Shown one piece after another: positions 35,769 to 43,271 of a DNA stretch of 64,000 nucleotides (position 1 is its first letter; the number at the start of each line of letters is the position of its first letter). Both the position numbers and the translations under genes were made by a program. The stretch spans positions 6,820,001-6,884,000 of the forward strand of contig NZ_CP107819.1 in assembly GCF_036346295.1 (NCBI RefSeq), written 5' to 3'. This DNA is from Streptomyces sp. NBC_00536. GTDB lineage: Bacteria > Actinomycetota > Actinomycetes > Streptomycetales > Streptomycetaceae. Under the pieces are notes generated by a model. The model searched no databases and was not told where the DNA came from. It was given only the letters and a program-made list of their open reading frames with translations.

Positions 35769-37016
35769 ATGACCGCAAGGCTCCAGCGGGCCCGCCCCGG
35801 CAGCCCCGAGCTCCAGGCGCTCGTCGACGAGCTCGCGGAGCGGCTCGGCCGGTCCGTCGCCGTCGACGACCCGCTGGTCCGCATGGTCTGCACGAGCCGC
35901 CACTTCGGCGACGAGGACCCGGTCCGGATCGGCACCCTGTTGCAGGGCCGCGCCGACAACGCGGCCATCCGCCACGTCCTCGCCCAGGGCGTGACCCAGT
36001 GGTCCCGGGCCGGATTCATCGACGGCCGCGACGATCTCGGACTGCTGCCCCGTTACGTCGTGCCCCTGCGCGAGCGCGGGCATCTCCTCGGACTGCTCCT
36101 GGTGGTCGCGCCCGACAAGACGCTCGCGGAGCACGAGACACGGGCCATCGCCCGGGCCGCGGACGCCATGGCCGCCCAGATGCACGGAGAGCACATCGCC
36201 ACCGACGCCCGGAAGGCCGACGAGCGGGACCTGGCCCTCGAACTCGTCGGTGCCGACGTCGCCGCCCGTACCACCGCACGGCGGCGGGGCAAGGACCTCG
36301 GACTGCTCGGAGCGGCCGAGCACGTCCTGGTCAGCGTCATCCAACTGAGCTGCGCGACGGAACGCGTACGGCATTCCGAGGCGGCCCTGTGGGGAGCCCT
36401 GGAGGGGTTCCGGCAGACGCGCGACGCGCAGGGACTCATCGCGATCGGCAAGGAACGCGCGACGCTGCTCCAGCTCCGCGACCGCCCACCCGGCCCGGAC
36501 GAGGTCGCCGCCCAGTCCGCCCGCATCCTCGACGAACTCCGCACCTTCCTGGGCCCGTCGGCGGACCCCGTGATCGGTGTCGGAGGCCGGCACCCCGGCC
36601 TGGACGACGCGTGGAGGTCGTACGAGCAGGCGCTCGTGGCGGCCCGCGCGGCCCGCCGACTGCCCGCCCTGAAGAGCGCCGGCGACTGGGAACTGCTCGG
36701 GGAGCTCGCGGTGCTGTTCCAGCTCCCCGAGCACGCCCTGAACGCGTCCCTGGTCCCGAAGCAGCTCCGTACCCTGAGCGGGGCCCATGGCGGCGACCGG
36801 CTGCGGGACACCCTGCGCTGCTTCCTCGAACACGCGGGATCGGTTCCCCGGACCGCGGACACGCTGGGAATCCACCGGACTTCGCTCTACTACCGCCTGC
36901 GCCGGATCCAGGAGATCACCGGAGCCGACCTCGACGACGGCGCCCACCGGCTCACCCTGCACCTCGGCCTCAGGATCGAGGAACTCCTCGCCCCGGGCGG
37001 CGGCGGGGCCGTCTGA
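35769..37016 (+). CDS. PucR/CdaR-type transcriptional regulator
   Basis: A 415-residue regulator. The N-terminal half resembles a GAF-like sensor (about 15-150: VAVDDPLVRMVCTS, PLRERGHLLGLLLVV). The C-terminus has the PucR helix-turn-helix (HTH_30): LRCFLEHAGSVPRTADTLGIHRTSLYYRLRRIQEITGADLDD. Some members of this group control purine catabolism in other bacteria, but this one is 10 kb from the purine genes, so its targets are open. AGAGAGGAA precedes the ATG at 35769. The stop is embedded in a tandem repeat. Confidence 0.82.
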   Translation: MTARLQRARPGSPELQALVDELAERLGRSVAVDDPLVRMVCTSRHFGDEDPVRIGTLLQGRADNAAIRHVLAQGVTQWSRAGFIDGRDDLGLLPRYVVPLRERGHLLGLLLVVAPDKTLAEHETRAIARAADAMAAQMHGEHIATDARKADERDLALELVGADVAARTTARRRGKDLGLLGAAEHVLVSVIQLSCATERVRHSEAALWGALEGFRQTRDAQGLIAIGKERATLLQLRDRPPGPDEVAAQSARILDELRTFLGPSADPVIGVGGRHPGLDDAWRSYEQALVAARAARRLPALKSAGDWELLGELAVLFQLPEHALNASLVPKQLRTLSGAHGGDRLRDTLRCFLEHAGSVPRTADTLGIHRTSLYYRLRRIQEITGADLDDGAHRLTLHLGLRIEELLAPGGGGAV

Positions 37017-37093
37017 GCACGCACTCTGAGCACGCACTCTGAGCACGGACGCTGACCACGCACTCTGACCACGCACTCGCTTCGACAAAGCGA
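37012..37093. repeat. Five 13-bp tandem repeats plus hairpin
   Basis: Units start at 37012, 37025, 37038, 37051 and 37064. The first two are identical (TCTGAGCACGCAC); the others differ by one to three bases. The TGA of the PucR-like gene is inside unit 1. Directly after, TCGCTT (37077-37082) pairs with AAGCGA (37088-37093) around CGACA. The hydrolase start is 114 bp further on. It could be an operator array or an expanded 3' end. Confidence 0.75.
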
Positions 37094-37206
37094 GGAGGAT
37101 CCGCGGCCCGATTCCTACAGCGCGCGGTGGTGCGGGCGGCGGGCCCCATTCGATGATGTTCGGCATGGGCGGGAACGTTGTACCGCCTCTGACCAGGGGA
37201 GAGGTC

Positions 37207-38073
37207 ATGAAGGAACTGATCACGACGGACGGCGTACGGCTCGCGTACCAGGACACCGGCGGCGCGGGCGTCCCGCTGGTGATGCTGCACGGCTGGGGGC
37301 AGACGCAGGCGATGTTCCGGCATCAGATCGAGGGGCTGGCGCCCGGTCGCCGTCTCGTCACCGTCGACCTCCGCGGCCATGGGAAGTCCGGCACCGCGCG
37401 CCACGGCCACCGCATCGCCCGGCTCTCCCGCGATGTGCTCGAACTCGTCGGCCACCTCGGTCTCGACCGTTTCGACGCACTGGGCTGGTCCATGGGCGTC
37501 TCGGTGTGGTGGAGCTTCATCGACCAGTACGGGACCGGGCGGATCCGGCGCTTCATCGCCGTCGACCAGCCCGCGGCGGTCGCCGCCGTGCCCTGGATGA
37601 CCGAGCGGGAACAGCGGGACTGCGGTGCCATCTTCGACGTGTCGGGGCTGTTGTACCTGGGTGCGGCCCTCGCCGGGCCGGAAGGCGACACGGTTCGCGC
37701 CGACTTCGTGCGCGGCATGTTCTCCGGCGAGCCCGACCCCGAGGTGCTGGCCTTCGTCGGCGAGGAGATCCGGTCGACACCCGCCTCCGCGGGCGTACCG
37801 CTGCTCTTCGACCACTGCGCGCAGGACTGGCGGGACGTGCTGCCCCGGATCGATGTGCCGACCCTGGTGATCGGCTGTGAGGGGAGCCATGTGCACCCCG
37901 ATTCGCAGCGCTTCGTCGCCGAACGGATTCCCGGCGCACGCCTGCACGTCTTCGCCTCCGATGTGGCGAGTTCGCACTTCCCCTTCCTGGAGAACCCGTC
38001 GGCCTTCAACGCCGTGGTGGAGAAGTTCCTGGTTGAGGAGTTCCTGGCCGAGGAGCCGGCGAACGGGGTGTGA
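37207..38073 (+). CDS. Alpha/beta hydrolase
   Basis: A 288-residue hydrolase: LVMLHGWGQTQAMFRHQ (oxyanion region), VDLRGHGKSG, nucleophile elbow ALGWSMGVSVWW and His in SSHFPFLENP. Its closest look-alikes are non-haem chloroperoxidase-type hydrolases. Start 37207 is preceded by GGGGAGAGG; a longer form from 37153 is unlikely because the first strand begins at MKELITTDG. The stop overlaps a GTG start of the AraC regulator. Confidence 0.85.
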   Translation: MKELITTDGVRLAYQDTGGAGVPLVMLHGWGQTQAMFRHQIEGLAPGRRLVTVDLRGHGKSGTARHGHRIARLSRDVLELVGHLGLDRFDALGWSMGVSVWWSFIDQYGTGRIRRFIAVDQPAAVAAVPWMTEREQRDCGAIFDVSGLLYLGAALAGPEGDTVRADFVRGMFSGEPDPEVLAFVGEEIRSTPASAGVPLLFDHCAQDWRDVLPRIDVPTLVIGCEGSHVHPDSQRFVAERIPGARLHVFASDVASSHFPFLENPSAFNAVVEKFLVEEFLAEEPANGV

Positions 38074-39074
38074 ATCCGCCCTCCACCCGCCCGCACCCAC
38101 GGCTAGGAATCCCCATCCCCATGACCCTCACATTGACGTCCAGTGCGCCCGGACGGGTCCCCCGGCAAGCGCCCGGTCCGGCCTCGCCCTCCTCCCGCCC
38201 GGGGTGGCTGGTCCAGGTGCTCTCCGAGATGCCGGAGACGCGCGACGAGATGCCGGAGACGCGCGACCGGACCCACGTCTACCTCGGCGTCCATGTCCGC
38301 GGGCCCGTCACCGTCGTCCACGAGCACGCCAAAACCCTGTTGGAGCCGAACGACCTGGTCTTCTGCGACCCGGCCCGACGGCATCTGCTGCGGTTCGGCG
38401 AGGACTGTCAGATGATCTTCTTCCGGGTGCCCCGGTGCTATCTGGGCGTCACGGAGCCGGAACTGAACCGGGTGCTCGGCGTACCCGTACGCGGCGGGGA
38501 GGGGATCGGGGCGCTGGCGTCCGACTTCCTGACCGCGCTCGCCGCCAAGGCGGAGTTCCGCCGGTCCACGATCGGGGACCGGCGTGCCCGCACCGCCGTA
38601 CACCTCCTCTCCGTCCTGGTCATGGAGCTGCTCGAAGCGGACACGACGGACGGGGCCGACGACGCGTCCGGGACCGGGACCGGCAATGAGATGCTGACCC
38701 GCATCCACGGCCACATCGAAGAACATCTGATGGACCCGGACCTCTCACCGGAGTCGATCGCACGCGCCCATCACATCTCCGTCCGGTACCTGCAGAAACT
38801 CTTCCAGAACGACGGCAGCACGGTGAGCCAGTGGGTGCGGCGGCGCAGGCTCGACGTCTGCCGGCTCGAACTGGGCCGCTCCAACCGGAGGATCACCATG
38901 GCCGCGGTGGCCCACCGCTGGGGCTTCAGCAGCCCCTCGCACTTCAGCCGCACGTTCCGCGGGGCCTACGGCATGAGCCCCAGTGAATGGCAGGCGCTGG
39001 CGACCTCGGCTTTCGCGCCGACGACCGCCGACGCCAACGCCAACGCCAACGCCGAGGATGAGCGCGGGCGCTGA
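38070..39074 (+). CDS. AraC-family regulator
   Basis: A 334-residue regulator with an AraC-binding-like N-terminal sensor domain (about 50-190) and a C-terminal double HTH: DLSPESIARAHHISVRYLQKLFQ and ITMAAVAHRWGFSSPSHFSRTFRGAYGMSPSEW. The GTG at 38070 overlaps the hydrolase stop (GTGA); an ATG at 38121 is equally possible. A 21-bp perfect tandem duplication (38226-38246 and 38247-38267) repeats EMPETRD in frame. The C-terminal tail has three Ala-Asn repeats. It probably controls the hydrolase genes either side. Confidence 0.8.
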   Translation: MNPPSTRPHPRLGIPIPMTLTLTSSAPGRVPRQAPGPASPSSRPGWLVQVLSEMPETRDEMPETRDRTHVYLGVHVRGPVTVVHEHAKTLLEPNDLVFCDPARRHLLRFGEDCQMIFFRVPRCYLGVTEPELNRVLGVPVRGGEGIGALASDFLTALAAKAEFRRSTIGDRRARTAVHLLSVLVMELLEADTTDGADDASGTGTGNEMLTRIHGHIEEHLMDPDLSPESIARAHHISVRYLQKLFQNDGSTVSQWVRRRRLDVCRLELGRSNRRITMAAVAHRWGFSSPSHFSRTFRGAYGMSPSEWQALATSAFAPTTADANANANAEDERGR

Positions 39075-39136
39075 GACCCGTGTGCGCCGTCATGACGACG
39101 CCCCACACGTGGCCCGATATCGAGAAGAGAACTCGC

Positions 39137-39850
39137 ATGCCCAACCCCACCGTCGTCCTCGTGCACGGTGCCTTCGCCGACGCGACAGGCTGGATAGGCG
39201 TCATCTCGGAACTGCTGCGCAGCGGCATCCCGGTGATCGCTCCGTCGAACCCGCTACGGGGCCTGACGTCGGACGCCGCCTACCTCGCCTCCGTCCTGAC
39301 CCAGGTCGACGGCCCGGCCGTACTCGTCGGCCACGCGTACGGCGGCGCGCTGATCACCGTGGCCGGCGCCGCGGAGAACGTCGTGGCGCTCGTCTACGTG
39401 GCCGCCTACGTCCCCCACGAGGGCGAAAGCCTGGACCAGCTCCAAGGAACCTTCCCCCCATCCCCCCTGACGGGCCACCTCAAGGAGCGGACGTACCCGC
39501 TCCTCGACGGCGACCCGGCGGTCGAGGTCACCATCGAGGAGACGGCCTTTCCCGCCGTCTTCGCGGCGGACGTGCCCGAGGACGTCGCGGCCGTCCTCGC
39601 CGTGGCCCAACGCCCGCTCGCCGCAGCCGCGTTCACCGAGCCCGCGTCCACGGCGGCCTGGCGGACCAAACCGTCCTGGGCCCTGGTGGCCGGCGCGGAC
39701 CGCACGATCAGCCCCGAGCTCCAGCGCTTCGGCGCCGCCCGCGCCGGCGCCGTCGTCGTCGAACTCCCGGACGCCTCCCACGCCGTCGCCCTCTCCGAAC
39801 CCACCCGGGTCGCCAACATGATCAGGGACGCGGTCCGAGCGACGAACTGA
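39137..39850 (+). CDS. Alpha/beta hydrolase, paralogue of the 23147 gene
   Basis: A 237-residue hydrolase closely similar to the one at 23147-23872: TVVLVHGAFADATGWIGVISEL, LVGHAYGGALITVAG (note Ala after His, where GHSYGG is the usual nucleophile elbow), VYVAAYVPHEGESL, VFAADV, VLAVAQRPLAA, WRTKPSWALVAGADRTISPE. The replacement of the nucleophilic Ser by Ala in GHAYGG suggests loss of hydrolase activity. GAGAAGAGA precedes the ATG at 39137. It follows the AraC gene directly. Confidence 0.85.
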   Translation: MPNPTVVLVHGAFADATGWIGVISELLRSGIPVIAPSNPLRGLTSDAAYLASVLTQVDGPAVLVGHAYGGALITVAGAAENVVALVYVAAYVPHEGESLDQLQGTFPPSPLTGHLKERTYPLLDGDPAVEVTIEETAFPAVFAADVPEDVAAVLAVAQRPLAAAAFTEPASTAAWRTKPSWALVAGADRTISPELQRFGAARAGAVVVELPDASHAVALSEPTRVANMIRDAVRATN

Positions 39851-39998
39851 TCGCGGCAGGTCAGACATTCGCAGGATCGTGGACGCACCCAAAAGAGTGC
39901 CTCCCATCCTCCAAAGGTGAGACGAACCCTTACGGGGGCAGGCCTGGAGTTGCTCATGCAACCCAATGGGAACCTCGCCCACTCGATAGGAATTCAGG

Positions 39999-40586
39999 AT
40001 GCGAACGAACACCACAGTCCGCCGTACCCTCATCGCCGCGCTCATCCTCTCCGGCTACGTGCTGACCGTCCCCGCGGCCCACGCCACCCCCACTCCCCGC
40101 GCGGCCGTCGCCTCTCAGCGAGCCGATGCCGACCAAGTCGCCCTGCTCAAAAGGAGCGTGGCGGACTGGAACCAGTGGCGCACGGACAACCCCAGTGTCA
40201 AGCCCGACCTCACTGAGGCCGACCTCGCCGGGGCGAACCTCCTCGGGGCCAACCTCTCTGCCGCGGACCTCACCGACGCCACGCTCACCGACACGAACCT
40301 CACCGAGACGAACCTCAGCGACGCCAAGCTCAGAGGCGTGAAGGCGACGGGCGCGCTCCTCTTCAGCGCCAACCTCGACAACGCCGACGCCCAGAGCGCC
40401 AACCTCGAAGGCGCCGACCTCTCCAACGCCAAGGCCCGCCACACCATCTTCGCCAGCGCCAACCTGACGCGCGCCAAGCTCCATGACGCCGACCTCGCCG
40501 AGGCCGACCTCACCGGCGCCAACCTCGAAGGCGCCGATCTCAGCTGCATCAACCACCCCCAGTGCACGTCCGCCCCTGCCGGCTGA
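39999..40586 (+). CDS. Secreted pentapeptide-repeat protein
   Basis: A 195-residue protein. An N-terminal signal peptide (basic MRTNTTVRR, hydrophobic LIAALILSGYVLTV, cleavage after AHA, about 29) is followed by about 16 A(D/N)LxX pentapeptide repeats from DLTEADLAGANL to LEGADL. These form a right-handed quadrilateral beta helix. Secreted members in Streptomyces have no known function; cytoplasmic ones can mimic DNA. A C-terminal CINHPQC could make a disulfide. AGGAATTCAGG precedes the ATG. Confidence 0.85.
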   Translation: MRTNTTVRRTLIAALILSGYVLTVPAAHATPTPRAAVASQRADADQVALLKRSVADWNQWRTDNPSVKPDLTEADLAGANLLGANLSAADLTDATLTDTNLTETNLSDAKLRGVKATGALLFSANLDNADAQSANLEGADLSNAKARHTIFASANLTRAKLHDADLAEADLTGANLEGADLSCINHPQCTSAPAG

Positions 40587-40629
40587 CGCAAGGCGGCCGC
40601 GGCACCGCGAGCGCCGGGCGCCGGAAGAA

Positions 40630-40654
40630 CCCTCCCCGTTGTGAGCCGGGAGGG
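40630..40654. terminator. Hairpin between pentapeptide-repeat gene and corA
   Basis: CCCTCCCCG (40630-40638) pairs with CCGGGAGGG (40646-40654) with one bulge or mismatch, between two convergent genes. An overlapping GGAGGGCCCTCC palindrome (40649-40660) adds structure. Confidence 0.5.
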
Positions 40655-40725
40655 CCCTCCGTCGTGCCGGTGGTACTGGGTCGTGTCCGATGCGTCGTGT
40701 GACGCTCCTGCTGCGCGGCGAGTCG

Positions 40726-41826
40726 CTACAGCCAGTCCCGCTTCTTGAAGATGACGTACAGGCTGACGCAGACGACCGCCATCAGCAGGATCGCGAAGGG
40801 GTAGCCCCCGGCCCAGTGCAGTTCCGGCATGGAATCGAAGTTCATGCCGTAGATGGTGCCGACCAGTGTGGGGGCGAAGAGGATGGCGGCCCACGAGGAG
40901 ATCTTCTTGATTTCCTCGTTTTGTTCGAAGCCTGCTTCGGCCAGGGCGCGCATTTCGGCGTTCTGTTGCTGGGAGACCAGGGTGGCGTTGACCGTCAGGA
41001 TTTCGGTGAGGGCCTGGCGGAAGCCGTCCACGCGTTCGCTGGTGTGGGTGACGTGGTCCGCTACGTCGCGGAGGTAGCGCTGGAGTTCCTCGTCCGTGCC
41101 GTATTTGGCGAAGCCCGCCATCAGGCTGTGGAGCATGCCGACCAGGGGGCGGGTGGCGCGTTGGAACTCGACCATTTCGCGGGAGAGTTCGTAGATGCGG
41201 CGGGAGACTTCGGGGTCGCCGCGGAAGACCTCGGTCTCGATCTCGTCCATGTCGTTCTGGACGCCCTCGACGACCGGGACGTAGCCGTCGACCACGTCGT
41301 CGAGGATCGCGTACAGGGCTGCCTCCGGGCCGAGGGCCAGGAGGGCCGGGGTCTCCTCCATGCGGCGGCGGACCGCCGGGAGGTCCGGGGCGGCGCCGTG
41401 GCGGACCGTGATCAGGAAGTCGGGGCCGACGAAGATGTGCAGCTCGGCGAAGTCGACCTCCTCCAGCGCGTCCACGTAGCGGGCCGCGCGCAGGACCACG
41501 AAGAGGGTGTCGCCGTAGCGCTCCAGCTTGGGCCGCTGATGGGCTTCGAGGGCGTCCTCGATGGAGAGGGGGTGAAGGTTGAATTCGGCGGCCAGGGAGT
41601 GGAGTTCGGCCTCGGTCGGGCGGTGCAGGCCGATCCAGGCCATGCCGCCGGGCTGTTCGCGCAGGCGGCGGAAGGTCTCGGCGAGACCCGAGGGGGAGGC
41701 GACTCTGCGGCCACCGTGGTAGACGGCGGAGTCGACCACGCTCCGGTGCCCCGGCCCCGGGCCCGGGGGTGTGGAGCCGGACGGGGGCGGCGGTGTGGGG
41801 CGGCGGCGGTCTGGGCGCTCCGGCAT
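40726..41826 (-). CDS. corA: CorA-type magnesium/cobalt transporter
   Basis: A 366-residue CorA protein. The signature YGMNFDSMPELHWAGGYP follows the first of two C-terminal transmembrane helices, and the last residues KKRDWL match the family. The N-terminal cytoplasmic alpha/beta domain is preceded by a 30-residue Pro-rich tail. CorA forms a pentamer for Mg2+ uptake. The gene is divergent from an AlkZ-like gene, with a G-rich repeat between them. Confidence 0.93.
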   Translation of the reverse strand: MPERPDRRRPTPPPPSGSTPPGPGPGHRSVVDSAVYHGGRRVASPSGLAETFRRLREQPGGMAWIGLHRPTEAELHSLAAEFNLHPLSIEDALEAHQRPKLERYGDTLFVVLRAARYVDALEEVDFAELHIFVGPDFLITVRHGAAPDLPAVRRRMEETPALLALGPEAALYAILDDVVDGYVPVVEGVQNDMDEIETEVFRGDPEVSRRIYELSREMVEFQRATRPLVGMLHSLMAGFAKYGTDEELQRYLRDVADHVTHTSERVDGFRQALTEILTVNATLVSQQQNAEMRALAEAGFEQNEEIKKISSWAAILFAPTLVGTIYGMNFDSMPELHWAGGYPFAILLMAVVCVSLYVIFKKRDWL

Positions 41827-41854
41827 CGGGTCCCGTTTCCGGTCGGAGGTGGGT

Positions 41855-41894
41855 GAGGGGGAGGGAGGGGGAGGGAGGGGGAGGGAGGGGGAGG
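41855..41894 (+). repeat. 10-bp G-rich tandem repeat
   Basis: GAGGGAGGGG occurs in perfect tandem at 41861, 41871 and 41881, with partial copies on both sides. It lies in the divergent corA/alkZ-like gap 29 bp upstream of corA, followed by further G-runs to 41990. Four or more close G-runs make G-quadruplex formation on the plus strand likely. Confidence 0.75.
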
Positions 41895-41994
41895 CGGGTG
41901 AGGTCGAGAGGTGTTGGTGTGGTGGTCAGGATATGGGGAGTATGCCGGGTATCGGGGTGGGCGCGGGTGGGGGTGTGGGTGGGTCGGGGTTTTA

Positions 41995-42026
41995 GGACAG
42001 GAACTGTCCGCGTCGGGGATTAGCGT
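41995..42026 (+). promoter_or_regulatory. Inverted repeat and -10 box of the AlkZ-like gene
   Basis: GGACAG-GAA-CTGTCC (41995-42009) is a perfect 15-bp interrupted palindrome. TAGCGT (42021-42026) is a good Streptomyces -10 and lies only 6 nt before the ATG at 42033, so the transcript is probably leaderless. The palindrome overlaps the expected -35 and could be a repressor operator. Confidence 0.5.
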
Positions 42027-42032
42027 GGCGCC

Positions 42033-43199
42033 ATGGCCTCCTCGACATCGCACCGGGCGGACCGCGCCGCGCCGGTGCTCGGTGTGCGCGCGCTGAACCG
42101 TGCCACCCTCGCCCGTCAGCTGCTCCTCGCCCGCGCCGAGTGCTCCGCACGGGACGCGGTCACGCATCTCATCGGGCTCCAGGCGCAGAACGTGAAGCCG
42201 CCGTACTACCAACTCCACGCGCGCCTCCGCGGGTTCCGCCCCGAGGAGCTGGCCGGACTGATGGAGTCGCGGCAGGTGGTGCGCATGGTGACCATGCGGT
42301 CCACGATCCACACGCACACCGCCGAGGACGCCCTCACCCTGCGCCCGCTGGTGCAGCCCGCCCGGGACCGGGAGATCGGGAACTTCCGAAAGGGGCTCGT
42401 CGGCGTCGACCTCCAGCGCCTGGCCCGCCTCGCGCGCGCCTTCGTCGACAGTGAACCGCGCACGATGGCGGAGATCCGTACGGAGCTGCTCGCCGCGTGG
42501 CCGGACGCGGACCCGGCGTCGCTGGCCGTCGCGGCGCGCTGCAAGCTGCCGCTGGTCCAGGTCACGCCGCGCGGGGTGTGGGGGCGCGCCGGGCAGGTCC
42601 GGCTCACCACCCTGGACAATTGGCTCAGGGGCGGAGGCGGGGGCAGGGGCAGTACCGGGTGCGACGCGTCGCCTCCGGCAGCGTCCGTCGACGAGGTGGT
42701 GCTCCGGTACCTCGGCGCCTTCGGGCCCGCGTCCGTCAAGGACATGCAGGTCTGGGCGGGGCTCACCCGGCTGCGCGAGGCCTTCGAGCGGCTGCGGCCC
42801 GGGCTGCTCGTCTTCCGGGACGAGAACGGCGTGGAACTCTTCGACCTGCCGGACGCGCCCCGCCCCGACCCCGGCACGCACGCGCCACCGCGCTTCCTCC
42901 CCGAGTTCGACAACCTCCTCCTCTCGCACGCCGATCGCTCGCGCGTGATCCCCGCTCACCTCAAGGGCCGTACCTGGAGGGGGAACCAGGCGTACTGCAC
43001 CCTCCTCGTCGACGGGTTCGTCGCCGGGGTGTGGAAGATGACGGAAACGGGGCTCGTCGTGGAGCTGTTCACCGAGGTGAGCGGGGCGCAACGGCAAGAG
43101 ATCGTCGGGGAAGGGGAGTTGCTGCTCGATGGGATGAGGGACGGGGCGGCGGGCGAGGGCCCTGGCGGCGGTGTGTGCTTCGGGGCGGTCACCGGCTGA
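42033..43199 (+). CDS. AlkZ/YcaQ-type (HTH_42) DNA glycosylase-like protein
   Basis: A 388-residue winged-helix protein of the HTH_42 family. The motif HLIGLQAQNVKPPYYQLHARL supplies Q50-A-Q52, matching the QxQ catalytic pair of AlkZ (YcaQ has QxD). FLPEFDNLLLSHADRSRVIP and a WRGNQAYCTLLVDGFVAGVWK core follow. AlkZ unhooks azinomycin interstrand crosslinks as a self-resistance enzyme; many homologues are dispersed in Streptomyces. Whether this one protects against a home-made toxin or serves housekeeping repair cannot be told. No ribosome site, in line with a leaderless message. Confidence 0.8.
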   Translation: MASSTSHRADRAAPVLGVRALNRATLARQLLLARAECSARDAVTHLIGLQAQNVKPPYYQLHARLRGFRPEELAGLMESRQVVRMVTMRSTIHTHTAEDALTLRPLVQPARDREIGNFRKGLVGVDLQRLARLARAFVDSEPRTMAEIRTELLAAWPDADPASLAVAARCKLPLVQVTPRGVWGRAGQVRLTTLDNWLRGGGGGRGSTGCDASPPAASVDEVVLRYLGAFGPASVKDMQVWAGLTRLREAFERLRPGLLVFRDENGVELFDLPDAPRPDPGTHAPPRFLPEFDNLLLSHADRSRVIPAHLKGRTWRGNQAYCTLLVDGFVAGVWKMTETGLVVELFTEVSGAQRQEIVGEGELLLDGMRDGAAGEGPGGGVCFGAVTG

Positions 43200-43271
43200 C
43201 CGGGCGGTACATGCCAGACTCCCCCTACGTACGACAGGCGCCCCCCGATCCAGGAGACACAGGAGAGAACC

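Noticed and set aside
37012..37076. Tandem 13-mers considered as CRISPR
   Set aside because: Units are contiguous without spacers, too short, and no cas genes are present.
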